Source: Taenia hydatigena (Eukaryota; Platyhelminthes; Cestoda; Cyclophyllidea; Taeniidae). From it: a stretch of DNA of 64,000 bases. The stretch covers positions 5,613,893-5,677,892 of the forward strand of contig JADWOT020000007.1 in NCBI GenBank assembly GCA_036345935.2, read 5' to 3'. The position numbers and the translations under genes are program-made. Shown piece after piece: positions 49,520-61,611 of the stretch. The notes under the pieces were generated by a model that worked only from the letters and a program-made list of their open reading frames with translations, made no database searches and was not told where the DNA came from. Each line of letters starts with the position of its first letter. Within the stretch, counting starts at the first letter, position 1.

Positions 49520-50005
49520 CTTCTCGGTGCAGCAGGGAATCAAATAGCCGCGAGGAGCTTTATGAACCATATAAATGCTCCAGATGCGGCCATCGTTCCA
49601 ACTGGAAATGACACATCAAACCATATATTTGCTCTCTCTGTGGCCGCTAATAATAACTCTTACATCACTGCTATATTTTTAAATAGCCCTTTAAAACCAT
49701 TTTGCTACTGCAGTAACGACTGGAAGTGGGATCTGAGAAAGCACATTAAAATTATGCACGGCAGAGAAGGGAAGGTGGTAATCTTAAGTAATGAGGAGAC
49801 TCGTCGTACTCTTGATCAGCACAAGGCAAATAAACGACAGGGTCAATATCGATTGCTTTGTTGCTCAACTGCGGATGTCTCGAGTAAGCCTTCGACATCA
49901 TGGCAATGCTATGCCTCGGAGGCCCCAAGAGATACCGCCGTCTCATCTGACCACAATACCTCTAGGCCGGCCAGCAATGACAGCACAAAACTAGAATCTC
50001 TTTAA
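49520..50005 (+). pseudogene. C2H2 zinc-finger gene fragment, plus copy
   Basis: The plus strand encodes a finger start (EELYEPYKCSRCGHRSNWK) broken by TGA at 49609-49611, then HIKPYICSLCGR, the start of a second finger. After about 50 nt of TAA-rich, intron-like sequence ending CTACTGCAG comes SNDWKWDLRKHIKIMHGREG and the same polar tail as the minus copy, to TAA at 50003. Cys-x2-Cys and His-x4-His spacings fit C2H2 fingers of the W-rich type. No GT donor in phase was found for the supposed intron. A protein reading straight through is not possible, so it is either a pseudogene or an incompletely understood exon set. Confidence 0.5.
49640..49990 (+). repeat. Arm 2 of a small inverted repeat (zinc-finger fragments)
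   Basis: Partner of 49115-49466. Shared perfect blocks include CTCTTACATCACTGCTATAT, ATGCACGGCAGAGAAGGGAA and AAATAAACGACAGGGTCAAT. Confidence 0.8.
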
Positions 50006-53000
50006 GAAGGCGATACACGCACCCCTCTGAACCCACACTGATATCAGCCCCAGCCTAGTCTAGTCCACTGCTAACTCCTTTTCTCTCAATTTACACCAAA
50101 GGCATTCGGAAAAGTAGTGCAGCCTCTACCAAGGATGGATTCACATAGCCATGAGGTCTCTAAATAGGCCAAGGTACGGTGAACCAACTTTTGTATGGCC
50201 ACACGCCGTGCATTACTTATTCTGTGAGAACTGTCTTAGTACTCCTTTTACCTGAGTAGGTGATGGAGGTGCTGCGATCGTGTGGTAAACATAGGCCACA
50301 TAGGCCAGGTGCAAGTGTTTATTCGAATTGGAAAATTCTACCCACAGCAAAACAGCAAGTGTGCAGGCCTGGAAACGAACAATATAACCAGTTAATTGAC
50401 CACTTTTAATGATCATGACTAAAACTCTTTGATTAGGAAGAGCAAAGTACAGATACGAGCTAGAAAGTTTGTAGCTGATGTAGGAATGTACCCCTTCCTT
50501 CTACCCACCAGTGCTCTGGTGAGATGCCTTTAGAGGATAACAGCAAAATCGGCTCAAGTGCTTGGCCTTCTGAATGCCTGAATGTGTCAACGAACTAGTG
50601 GATAGAAGAATAAAAATAACCGATTTCATTGTAAGAGTTAAAGCCTACAATCAAACACAAACCTCTCGCCATTTTGCCCTCCATGGCAATAACAGCAAGC
50701 CCTTTGTTTTTGAACCAAATTAATTGTTTCCTAATTTGACTGAAGCCAATTAGAGAACATATACAGGCAAAGAAAATAACTCATAGCCACCGGAGCCCCT
50801 AAACACGTCTCTATGACTCTCAAAAGATAGGCACTTTCCTCGATTGGACTTAGGTGGAGGCTCTTATCCCTCGAATGACTGAGTTAAGCAATGTTTCGAT
50901 GACAGCGAAAACGCGACTTAAATAGGCACGACTGACCAATGTGTGGGAGCGACCCTAACTGCCAATTAGAAACGTACCTAAGTCCAATCACTACGCGTTC
51001 AACCAATGGTGTGCCTGCCTCTTGTGCGCGATTTGATTGGTTTAAAGAGCATATCATTCCTTCCTCACCCAGCCTGACTTTCAGATTGCTGTTTCGTGCA
51101 GAAAAAGTGCTAATTGGAAGTGGAATTTAATATACCCCTTCATGGTGAAAAATGGCTAGCATTACTAGAGATCAGCCAACGCATTTTTCCGCAGGACGGT
51201 GGGTGTGTGCATGTGTGACAATTGATTCGGTTGTGCATTTTAGAAGTGAAGCTTAGCTGCTATCGATTTTGTCCTCCTCCAACAGTTTGGCTGGATTTCC
51301 TTTTTCTAGGAACCGTAGGATCGAAATGATGACCACAGTTGTACTAGGATTCTAACTCTTCAACTAGAAGCTAAAATAATCTCTACCAAGTTCCGTTTCG
51401 CTTCTGCATGGGTTAAAGGCATCCCATGCGCCCCAAGGCAGTAATAACAGGCCAAAAAGGCCTTTCCTGTCATTTTAAAGTTATTTGCCTTTTAACAAAT
51501 CTTTTGAGTTCTCTGAATCAATGCCAAATGCATTCACGCATCAGGTGCCTAATCTTGGATCTTCCCATGTTGAAGGGTGCTTAATTGGAGTGACTACAGC
51601 CCCCCCATCAAATGATTGTTCGACCATGCAAGTGATTGTAACTACCAGTTTATCAATTATTGGGTCATCGAATTACGTCGCATTGTTTGCATTTGGAAGG
51701 ATGGTAGAGGATTGGAGGCGCAACGATCGTCGTCGCGATAAGCAGAGGATGAAGGTGAGGAGAGAAAGTGAAGGTTTCAGCTATGAGGTCACCTTGGGCC
51801 GGATGTTTACACTTTAAATTTATTGTAAGATCTATTTGCGTTGTTGATACCTGAACTTGTATCTTGTAGAGTCTGAGTGAATATCTTTCAAGAGTGGAAC
51901 AAGTTATGAATAAAGTTAAAAAGAAAAGGATAAAGATGATTTAGTGGACAAATCCTTGTGGCATAAGTACGTGGCTTAATTTGTTAAAAACTTTGCTATG
52001 CATGTGTGTATGTCTGCTGTATGATCCAGATTCTCTTCGTTGCCATTAACAAGCAATGTTTTGAAATTGAAAGAGGTCACAATAACGTTGAATCTACACG
52101 ATGAACATTCAACGCGCATTCAAGTCATAAACGATTATCTATGGCGTTTCTGCGGTCATGCCAGTAATTATACTGTTCAAAGAGGAGGGTCTTTGCTTAA
52201 ATTACACGCAGTCTAACTACATAGAGGCGTAAAAATGTTGGCATTTTGTTTTGTTAGGCAGATTTTATGATTGTTAGTGATGTACATAAGCAACACATTT
52301 TGTTCCAGTTGATTAAGGTGAAGTAGCCGCTGTGTTTGATGTCGTGATTTATGGTATCATGTTTCCCAGACAATAGACCGTTGTCCCCATGGCTTTGACA
52401 TTACTCATCGTTTCCAAGAACAACGTTGCTAATCTCTCAAACTGCTGCCTTTATGTTGGTTGTCGTTCTGATGGCTCTTTTCAAAGGCGGTGTTCCAAGA
52501 CAAGCAGGCTCCGAAACTGGTTTGTACATATTTGCCTATCAAAAATGCACTAAACAAAGTCTCCACTTATTACCGTCACTCGGTAGTGGTTGAACAACAA
52601 ATCGAGTCGTAAGAAAGTGAGAGAAGCGGACCTGATTCGACCTCATGTTCCAGGCCAGCAGCAATACAAAGAAAGCTGCCTCAAATACGTAGTCGACGAT
52701 CTCGTCAACCAATTTAAGAATGTGCACCTTTGCGGTCGGTGATCGAGGCGGCAACCCATTTTACCAACCACTCACCAACAAAACTCACTTAAGGTCATTC
52801 CGGTTATAAAGTTCGCTCGTCTTTATGCATATTTTTGTGACCGCACTTCACTACACGTGCCATCGAGCGAAGATCACTGAACAGCTTTCTGTTGCTGAGG
52901 CCTCACAGCATATCAGCAGAGTAAGCAAAACTTTTTCCGCTATCCAGACACTTGTTTACATAGCCACTGCAAAGATGTCTAAAAAACAGGGTGATAGAAT

Positions 53001-54147
53001 GGCAAATTTTCGGCAATGTAGATTCACTCCGAATAAAGAGCTAGGCTTTGCTATTATTTACTAATGCGATCAGTGAAGCAGCTGCTCTAGCAGAACGATA
53101 GGCTAAAGTTGCCTTTTTGTTGCTTTGTTACCTTAGGTGACCATAATCAAAAAGAGACAGCATTGGCAAAAACACGACAAAATGAGAGGAGGAAGAAGAA
53201 TAAGAGGACGTCTACCTGATGTTGGTGCTTTATTATTTGAAGTTGCGAACAATGTAAGATGCCTGAATTCAAAACTGCTTTAAGGCACTTTAACTTCTTC
53301 TAATCTATATCATCCTCTCTTTGGTTTTCTAGTAAAAACTTGTAGCGTTGGTGTTGTAAATCATGCTTCCACCTCTCCAGGCATGCAGAATTTTAACTGT
53401 TGATTAAGTTCTGGTAGGCATTGGCACAATCACTTGAACTCAAGATCCTGCTTTCATAACGAACGAGAAATGTATGGCGTTTCGTAGGCAGAGAACAGTG
53501 GCAAAATGGGTGTTTGTGTTTGGCTTTCGTTTCTTCAACTTTGCAGTTTTTTTTGTGCAAGGCACTTAACCGGATCGTGAGAAGGTTCTACTCTGTCAAC
53601 GAAAGGTTTGATTTTCTGACGAGTTTTATGAAAACTCAATAAATGCTGAAGTGGGTTACAACCATTTGCTAATAGAAGCCAAATATTAAAGCTGGACATG
53701 AGTTCAGTTGGCTGATGTTAAAAGTGTCGATAACAGCTGGAATGCTAAAATGAAGGAGTATCCAGAAAAAATAATTTGACTGGCAAAATTTCTATCTACT
53801 TTCAGCCAATTTTAACACGTGTCAGTATTATCTGGATCAGATTGGAAATAACTAGTCGCAAGGTTCTGGATACAAGCCAACTTGAGAATTAAAGATTTAT
53901 TTTCTAACTCGCTCAAGTGGGCGAAAATTCAAATCACGAGCTTCTAGATGTAAATCACGAAAAGAATTAACAGCGCAAGTTGGGGTTGGACAGGCACATA
54001 CCACAGCTTTTAACTTGAAACGCCTTTCTTTTGTGCCTATGTAAAGATGCAAAGTTTATTCGTAATTCCAACTTCTTTGATGCGGCCATGGTATAAGCCA
54101 GTTAAAACCCGCATTGTGTATGTAAAATTACTATTTACTCAAAGCCC
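50006..54147. other. No supportable gene
   Basis: Short open frames only; the largest, 110 codons at 51485-51817, has no recognisable content. No repeat family or RNA gene was identified. Confidence 0.45.
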
Positions 54148-57100
54148 TTGTGCAACTCACTGCTAAATCATTCTAGTAGTGATTGAATCTTAACTAGTTC
54201 TGGATATAATAAATCCTTCCGGGCTTAAATTATGACAACGGTTAGCGATGCACTGCAAAGCTCGGTGACCTACTGTCCCACAGAGCAAGCATGTTTAAAA
54301 AGGAAGCTGCGTTGAAATTCTTTGGTTAATAGTAATTTGCATTTTTGGGCAGGTTTCGTGATTTATCTGAGTAGATCATAAAATACAGATCATTCAATAG
54401 AGTAAAATTAAATGTCCGCTTATCACTGCTTAGACGCCTTAGAGGTGGTGGTGGGATGGCTTTTGGAAGTTCACGTCTGTTTGGGTCTGATGACGTCCTC
54501 AAAATGAAGGAGTGGGAGCTCCACTTCGATGCATCTTTGGTAGGCGTCTCCTTCGATTCCCACTACACTCGATTTGTTCGCAAGTATTTCGTCTCGCGTT
54601 AATTCCCACCCTGTGAACTCCGTGCCCTGAAAAGGGAGGCGAGTAATCGCTTGCATATTGTTTCCTTACCCTTATATTGCACTTTGGTGCCACAAGAATG
54701 GATCACTACTCTGTCTCCCTCACGCTTTTAAAGCCTTTATCTTTTCCAAATGCACTGCCAAGCTGCTCCTGTCTTCGCCTTCTCCTCCTACCTCATCCTC
54801 TGCCAGACCCTCTTAGCAGGTCTTCTTTATCTCTCCCCTAGTCTTCTCTTTGACCGTGATATGGAGAAATGGTGCCAAGAATCATAACCCAGAAAAGACT
54901 AGCACATGCTAGAACGAATATGAATAAAATCACGCTTTACTTGTTTTAGCATAACTTAGCTTAAATTGCCACACTTTCAATCCCCATCTTTTAACTGCAG
55001 CTATAGTTTGCCCAACACCACCTCGTTTTAGTTCCATCTCCTACTCCTATGCTTACTCCCTCAAAAGCGAGGGTCAGTGCGTTGCTTCTACTTCTGTCTC
55101 GTGATTCGCAGGACGGCTCTAACTCCCGCCTACCCTTCTCATTATCCACTTGTTTTTCTCCTTGTAGAGATTGTCTTAGACTGAATATGGCCTTTTCTCT
55201 TGCATCCATCTGCACTCTGCTCACTGTGCGTATCGACTTCTCTTTTCCTGTCGTCAACACTCAAGCACCTGCCCAATAACTCAACATGCCACACCTAGCC
55301 CCACTTCTGCTGCTCCTCCAATTTATTCCTTTATTTTAGATTGAAGTGAGCGCCTCGATTTGGGAGGAAGAAAGCACCAAAACGCTCAGCGTGCTTCCAT
55401 CAGAGCGGGAAATTTTGGGTATACAGGAGCCAAAGGGAGGCAAATAAGGTACCAAGGAAACTCAAAATGGCTCAGACTTTCCTGTTAGATGGAGACAATT
55501 TGTCTTGTTTTGTACAAGCATTTCTAATTGCCTATATGGGAAGTAAAAAAGGAGTCTGCAAACTGCGGTCGCTCCAGCATTAGTACTAATTTTGATGGCG
55601 ATGGATGTGGAGGCAGTGAGGTTGAGAGACGTCGGCATCCATTTGCACCTGCAACAACAATTAGAAGAAAGAAGTGGTCAAGTCGAGTATTCACTGCTAT
55701 TGCTGCAAGCGATAGGGCGGGTGAGTCGCATGAGCAGCTTACCTTCTGCAAAATGGTCTTGTTGAAGGCGGTGCTGTCGGTGAAAGAGGCGAAAGGGAGC
55801 GGAGAACCTGCGAACGCCTTTACAACAACTCGACATTTCTAAAAGTGCCAGTAAACATCAACGCGCAGTGCATTGATTGCTTTATTAATCAGTTAGTCAA
55901 TGGAGAAGGATGAATGGCGCCAATTACAAAGCTGTGTTCAGTTAGACTTGTAGGTGCAAAGTGAAAAACAGCTTGAAATGCCAGTTAGCCTGTGCAGAGG
56001 GTTGGGAGTAGAAGAAGGTGGGCGTAAAATGTGCTTCCTGATTTTTCTTGGTATTTGACCAACTCTTTTAACCAAAAACTGCAATTGGAATGATGTTGTT
56101 GACTGTGCAATTGCTGAGGCGCCTTGATGAATTGTGCCGGCAAACAAGCAGATTCCACTTTGCCTTGATTTTGCCTTGGTTATCCTATGGTAGAAATTAA
56201 CTTCAACTTAGATGCAGCTTATTAAATGACTTGTCAATGTAACTTCAAAAGTACAGCGTTTAATTGAGAAGTTGCTGACAAATGACTGAGTTCTTTAGTT
56301 CAGGCTGTAGCATTAAGTCCAATCCTGTGATACGTGAGTTTTTAGCCGAACTTCTTGGCTGGACCATGGAGCCTAACAAGCTGGTTACATGGATAACGCG
56401 GACGGCTCTATACAGTTGCAAACTTCCTACTCGATGTAGTCGTATGAAGCCTTGTCTATGAGGGAGTGCGATCCGCAGCCGCTATTGGGATGAGATCGAG
56501 ACATCTGTCTGACATCGGTAATGAAATTGCGATCAAGAAAGGCTGATTAAAGGTGGCGGGTTAGATGATTGATTGGCCACCTTACGTACTTCTGCTTCAG
56601 ACCTTCACTCTGCTTGCGTTCTACCCAGTCGCTTCCATAGCTGCACTCATTTTTAAGGTGCTATGAGTTGACATTCTTGGTATGTGTGCATCTGTAGGAT
56701 AATGTAGAGCAAATGGAGTAAAATATTCAAATTTTAGCGCAAAATTCATCGACAATGCGAACGCCCGACAATGTGCTAAATTCTTAGACTGACTGTGATC
56801 TCAAAGCGTTTTCTTCCTTCCAAAGTGGGACAGGAACACTGAAGTGCCTACAATATTGTATCCATGATTGTAGGTCAGATCAGCCTCAAATTAAATCTGA
56901 AAAATAGCGGTCTTAGGCGCAAAGTCGTCTTGGAAGGATTGTGCTACTCGTATGCGTAGTAATAGGCTTGATAGGAAGTAGAGGTCAAGGTTGTGGGTCG
57001 AATTCGCATTGGAGAGTCAATTCAATGCACAAAATAGTACTCGGCTCCATCTTAGCATGCAATAGACTTTTGCAAAGCATCATTGACAGGCATACTTTTG

Positions 57101-58812
57101 TTGCTACTGTTCAATTACCTCTTTAGAGGTTTGTTATTTGGCAAACAGTGTCAAGTTATCAATTCACGCGTTGTAAAAATGCTGGCCAGAGGCGTCTTCC
57201 ATGCACGGATTTGGTAATGCCGCACTGATGACGAGATCGATCGAACTCTACTGATAGATAAATTTCCGGAGCTGCAACCACTGTTATGCTTTTTAGAGTT
57301 GGATACCGTTACAAATCCTAGCAGTTGGTCTGCTGGCTAGCCACCTTTACTGTACCTACAAATTCGTCATATTTTAGAGCCTCTGTGAAGAAGAATGCTC
57401 TTTGGTTTTCCTCTTTGAGCAAAATAGACACGCATTTTTGGTTGCAGATCTGCCGATTCAGCAGAACGGAATTTTTCTTTTAATTATATATCCTGTTAGA
57501 ACTTCTTATTATATTTGGACTTAACTTTTGGCATATTTTGCAAGTGGCATTGCTTTAGGGCTCGTCCAAGGGTGTTGGAACTTCAAAGTTCTAGCCTTTT
57601 GAGGCTAGGGTGCTATACTAGCACAAATTTATCCAAGTGGAGGCAAAACATCAAGTCAGATATGCAAACCAACGTCAGGTGTGCCAACATGCAAGCTAGC
57701 TAGCTCAGAACTGTAGATGGAGAGATTGAAGCCGATTTCTTTAATGCTTAGCACATGTTACTTCTTTGCAAAGCGTGACTAATATTGGCAGTTCAAATGC
57801 CCAAAATGCAAGCACCAAAGAAACCGCGGGCACTTATTTGCTTTGCATAGAGATCAGCACTTTTAAGTTGATTTCCTACCAAACGTCTTTTTATTTGATT
57901 GCTGGCAGTCATTTGTTAATCACTCTGGATGGCCGAGCGGCACATCTATGACCTCAAATGCATTTCAATTAATACAAATTGGTGCCGACTGCCTAATGAT
58001 AAGGCTCACTAACAAAGTTAGTAACATGCCCTTAGAGCAGATTTTGGTCCATATTCTAGGGCAGTTTGTGGTTATTGATAGTAGTGTCCGTAAGCACAGA
58101 TCGATGGCCGGAATGAGTGAACTTGGCCAGTAATGCCACGATTGAAGTCGCAATGCTGCATTATTAATTTGACGCTTCTTTGTGTAGACAGAAAATGCGC
58201 TTTTTATTTTAGTGAAGGGCGCGTTTTTGCGAGCGTCTGTTGAACTGTGTAGGACTTCTGGATTATTTTTAATCCAATTATCTGTGCAGTAGTAGTAGTA
58301 GTACTAATAAAACGGATGCCTGCTAAAAAATCATTGAACCACCTCTGCTCATTTTAAACGCGCCATCGCAATGCTTGGCAAACAATAGCAAACAGCATCG
58401 TTGGCTACTTGTTTACAGCGATAGAAAACTGCAGCTCTGCATATAAAGCGCGCTATCGCTGAGCTTGAGAAGACCTCATCTGATGTGTTAATGCGATTTG
58501 CATGGTCTCAATACCAGACGAAGACTTATGTTTCTAACCATGTAATGCTTAAGTGAAAGGCGGGAATAGAATTCGAATTCGTGCTAAAGAAGCTGTATCA
58601 ACCCTTTTGCTTCAAGACTATGAATGCGTCAAAATTTTCCTACGGAAGAAGTTGCTGGGAAGAGGAGGTTAACGACGACAGTGCTACAGTCGTAATCTTG
58701 CTAAAAGCATTCTAAAGCGTGCATGCCTCAGAGCTTGTAACTAAGTAAATACCAAAAGATCCACAGATAAGCACGTCAAATATTACTGTAGAACAGTTGT
58801 CATTCGTACAGC
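54148..58812 (-). repeat. Right arm of the 4.65-kb inverted duplication
   Basis: Reverse complement of 33554-38189 at about 95% by eye, 29 nt longer overall through small indels. The spacer between arms is about 16 kb. It contains the second copy of the two-exon gene (55524-55836). The (TAC)n tract of the left arm is shorter here, near 58288-58303. The outer end stops at GCTGTACGAATGACAACTG read on the minus strand and the inner end at GCAGTGAGTTGCACAA. Confidence 0.92.
55524..55836 (-). CDS. Two-exon small basic protein, right-arm copy (unrecognised family)
   Basis: Exon 1 is 55836-55743 (MSSCCKGVRRFSAPFRLFHR, phase 1, GCAGAAG|gtaagc) and exon 2 is 55648-55524 (TAG). The frame is 72 codons, the same as the left-arm copy, with few amino-acid changes (for example NH to FH after RL, and SLFSS to SFFTS near the end). 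Conservation of both splice sites and of the open frame across about 5% divergence mildly supports function, but with so few changes chance is not excluded. The relation to the five-exon gene at 38811-40111 is as for the left copy. Confidence 0.45.
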
Positions 58813-60658
58813 AAAAAACAAAATTAATTAGATCCAATGCACACAATTTTGTTTACAAAGAGATGTAAGTCCCGTGGTGGGTAAGCTGGAGTGGCTCTCC
58901 ATCGACCCGATTTAAATGATCAGTCAGTTCGACTTCACTTCGCAAAATGGCCACGGAAATGTGCCATCTTCATTTAGCACGTCCTTCCTGTTATGTCTAT
59001 TTTAACGACTTTGTCTGTCTTTTATTCTCCTTCCCTTTTAGTCTCTACTCTACTGCAACCAAACTGTGTCCGTATTTTTGCAAACCTGATGCTTAAAATC
59101 GCTTTTCGCTACTTAACAATCTGATGCATATCAATTTTTCTTTTGAATTAACGAATGCGTTTGCGATCTCTTTTGGCTAGAAAGTGGATTAAAGTAGTTT
59201 TAGGAATTGGAGATATATAACGAAAAACTCTGGCGTAGCAGAGGGATGAAATAAAATTAGCCATTTAGACAGTGTCATGTGTGGACTTTGCGTTTGGTGA
59301 GCTTTCTATTGCGCGTTGCAAAGGCCATACCAATTTATTGAATTAGTTGTATTTTTGTGGTTTACGAGTTTTTAAAGAGCTTCATACAGCAGTGCACATG
59401 ATACAGAACGGCATTTCTGCATGCGCAGATATTCAGACTCTATCCTACAAGAAGGTGCAGTGCCAATATCGAAAGCCCTCAACTGCGTTGAAATGGGCAA
59501 ATTATGTACTGCAGACGAATGCGCAGGAATTGGATGCCTGTGTATTCAAGAGAACACGATTAATTCCCAGCGTATGTTATGTTAGTTGTAAGATCAACAA
59601 CTTAATAAGAGCACTCACTTAGCATTGCTCTAGCTGCCTGCAATTCAGTCCAAAAATTTGCATTTGTTAGACATTAGTCACGTTAACGGGCATTTAACTT
59701 CCAATTGCGTTCATTAATATGGCATATCAAGAGCTCAGTCTGATTTTGGCTACGGCTGCGGATCGTAAGTCATAAAACTCATCAAACTTGATTTGACGTT
59801 CTCTGGATGGAATTACATTTTGGAAGCCTAAAGCAAGCCACTTTAAGGCGAAATCGGCGTTGTCTAATCCGAGGGTGGCTTTCATTTGGTCTTCAACGAG
59901 AATTCAGCCTTAAAGTAGACCATTTTAAAGAAGCAAACATGTTCATCATAGCAAGGTCTTCGGTGTTTGAAATGTCTTTCCACAGCAGAACATAATAAGG
60001 GACGCTTAAAATTAGACCAAGTGTTATTTTATGCAAATCAAGACCAAATCCCTTCCTATATGCTTCCATGTTTATGGGAGGCGAGCTTTGTGCTGCTAAA
60101 GCGCCAATAACAAGTACCCCATGTGCTCACGGCAGTCCGTGAGATTTTTAAGCTTTATATGAGTTTATTTTACGCGATGGCTACAAGGCTTACATGATTT
60201 GTAACTTTTTACGCCCTCATCTCGATTGTGGTTGTTATATAGATGCAGGAGATGCAGTATCAAAGTTTGGAACAGAGCAAATGCGTCTCGATGTCTGCGA
60301 CCAAAATGTCAGCAGATTAAGCGGCCTGCAGGAAGAGACAGAGCCAACCGCGTCTTAACAGGAAATCAAGCATTTGAATTAACAGACTATTAAAGACTAT
60401 AAGCAAACAACCTTGTGTGCATCAAAACTGCAATCAGTAATTATTGCTGCTACCTGAAAATGCACTTAACCTCATGCGTAGTAGATGAATGATGCGACAA
60501 AAGACAAAATAACTGACCATGCTGAGAGAATACCGCAAATTTAGCTAATAGGAAGGCACTCTCATTAGCACAAGAAAACTGATTCTGTTCCAAATCCACC
60601 CAGCACATAAATAAAATGCACAAAATTTTCATGCATCTCACTTTAACACTTTACAGAA
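58813..60658. other. No supportable gene
   Basis: No recognisable coding or RNA signature. A 91-codon open frame at 59347-59622 has no family content. The end next to 60690 may be the 3' untranslated region of the gene that follows on the minus strand. Confidence 0.45.
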
Positions 60659-61015
60659 TGCCGTCATAGACCAGGTCGTCATAAATATTTTTAAGCGTGG
60701 TAAGTTCTACTCCATATGACATGGAGACAAGCCCAGCGAATTATCTCCGCATAATTGATCATAAACTTGTTCTGCCGCCTGTTACACCAAATGCGCCATC
60801 TAAGAGGAAACTTGGAGAAAAGGGGAAAGCGAAAGCCACCCAAGGCTTGGAACGTCTTCTGCATGCAGTCCACATTTGGAAAAGGATGTATCAGTTCCCA
60901 CATCATGCCAGTCACAGCAAGTGTTTGCTCAGGCTTAATAATATCACCTAGAGCAATTAGGTGTCCACAATTCCGACTTCCTATATCCGAGTAATCAAGG
61001 TATAGAATGACGCAG
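60659..61015 (-). repeat. Source segment of an inverted partial duplication
   Basis: The last third of the unrecognised exon and about 32 nt past its stop match 63496-63865 in opposite orientation. Similarity starts at GATTATGACTG and stops after a CTATGACGGCATT block in the 3' flank. Confidence 0.8.
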
Positions 61016-61506
61016 TCATAATCGCTCAGCCGCATCCTTTGACCTTCTTCTGCATCCATTTCGCACCATTCACATGTGTTCACTAAAGTGCTACCTGTTG
61101 CCCTCAAATATTGATTCCACTGACTTGAGAAGTACGGGATATCCGATGCCACGTCCAGCCAGAGACGAGTCGAGGGAGAAGTATGCAATACTTGCAAATC
61201 GCATTTGTATCGTCTCACTATGTACGGTGGTTTTCTTGTACAGCGACATGGTGTGGTGATCGCACAGGTAATGGGAGCTTGTGAATCAGCAGGAAACTCT
61301 TTCGACGCAAGTTCACGGAAGAATTCCTTTACTTTGTTGCAATAACCGATCGCTTCAGGCAAAATATAGGGACTGGTTCGGAAGATTTCATCAAAAAGCA
61401 TGAAACAGAGGTCCTCATCCACCCATTTCATGTAATTTACACTGTCATTGCTACCAGGAACTTGGGTCGGAGGGTCTTGATTCGGTGGTGGAGTAGCTAG
61501 TCCCTC
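60691..61506 (-). CDS. Terminal exon of an unrecognised multi-exon gene
   Basis: The minus strand is open for 271 codons from a good acceptor (TGACTGCACTTTTTAG|GAG at 61507) to a TAA at 60691. An ATG occurs 25 codons in (61431), but the open frame and acceptor suggest a downstream exon rather than a gene start. A possible preceding exon ends at 61611 (ATGTCTCGG|gtaggt) in matching phase 0, leaving an intron of about 104 nt. The protein starts Pro-rich (LATPPPNQDPPTQVPGSND) and then appears globular, with many Trp and Cys (CEWCEMDAEEGQ, CVILYLDYSDIGSRNCGHLI, LAVTGMMWELIHPF, WRIWCNRRQNK). I do not recognise the family. A copy of its last third lies inverted at 63496. The length without stops in AT-rich DNA supports real coding. 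Confidence 0.6.
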   Translation of the reverse strand, partial: EGLATPPPNQDPPTQVPGSNDSVNYMKWVDEDLCFMLFDEIFRTSPYILPEAIGYCNKVKEFFRELASKEFPADSQAPITCAITTPCRCTRKPPYIVRRYKCDLQVLHTSPSTRLWLDVASDIPYFSSQWNQYLRATGSTLVNTCEWCEMDAEEGQRMRLSDYDCVILYLDYSDIGSRNCGHLIALGDIIKPEQTLAVTGMMWELIHPFPNVDCMQKTFQALGGFRFPLFSKFPLRWRIWCNRRQNKFMINYAEIIRWACLHVIWSRTYHA

Positions 61507-61611
61507 CTAAAAAGTGCAGTCAAAGGTGACTTTCAATGACATTCGCGAAGAATATGCGCATAAAAGAAATGATAAATTCTCACAGCGGATGTAGAATAAA
61601 TCAAACCTACC

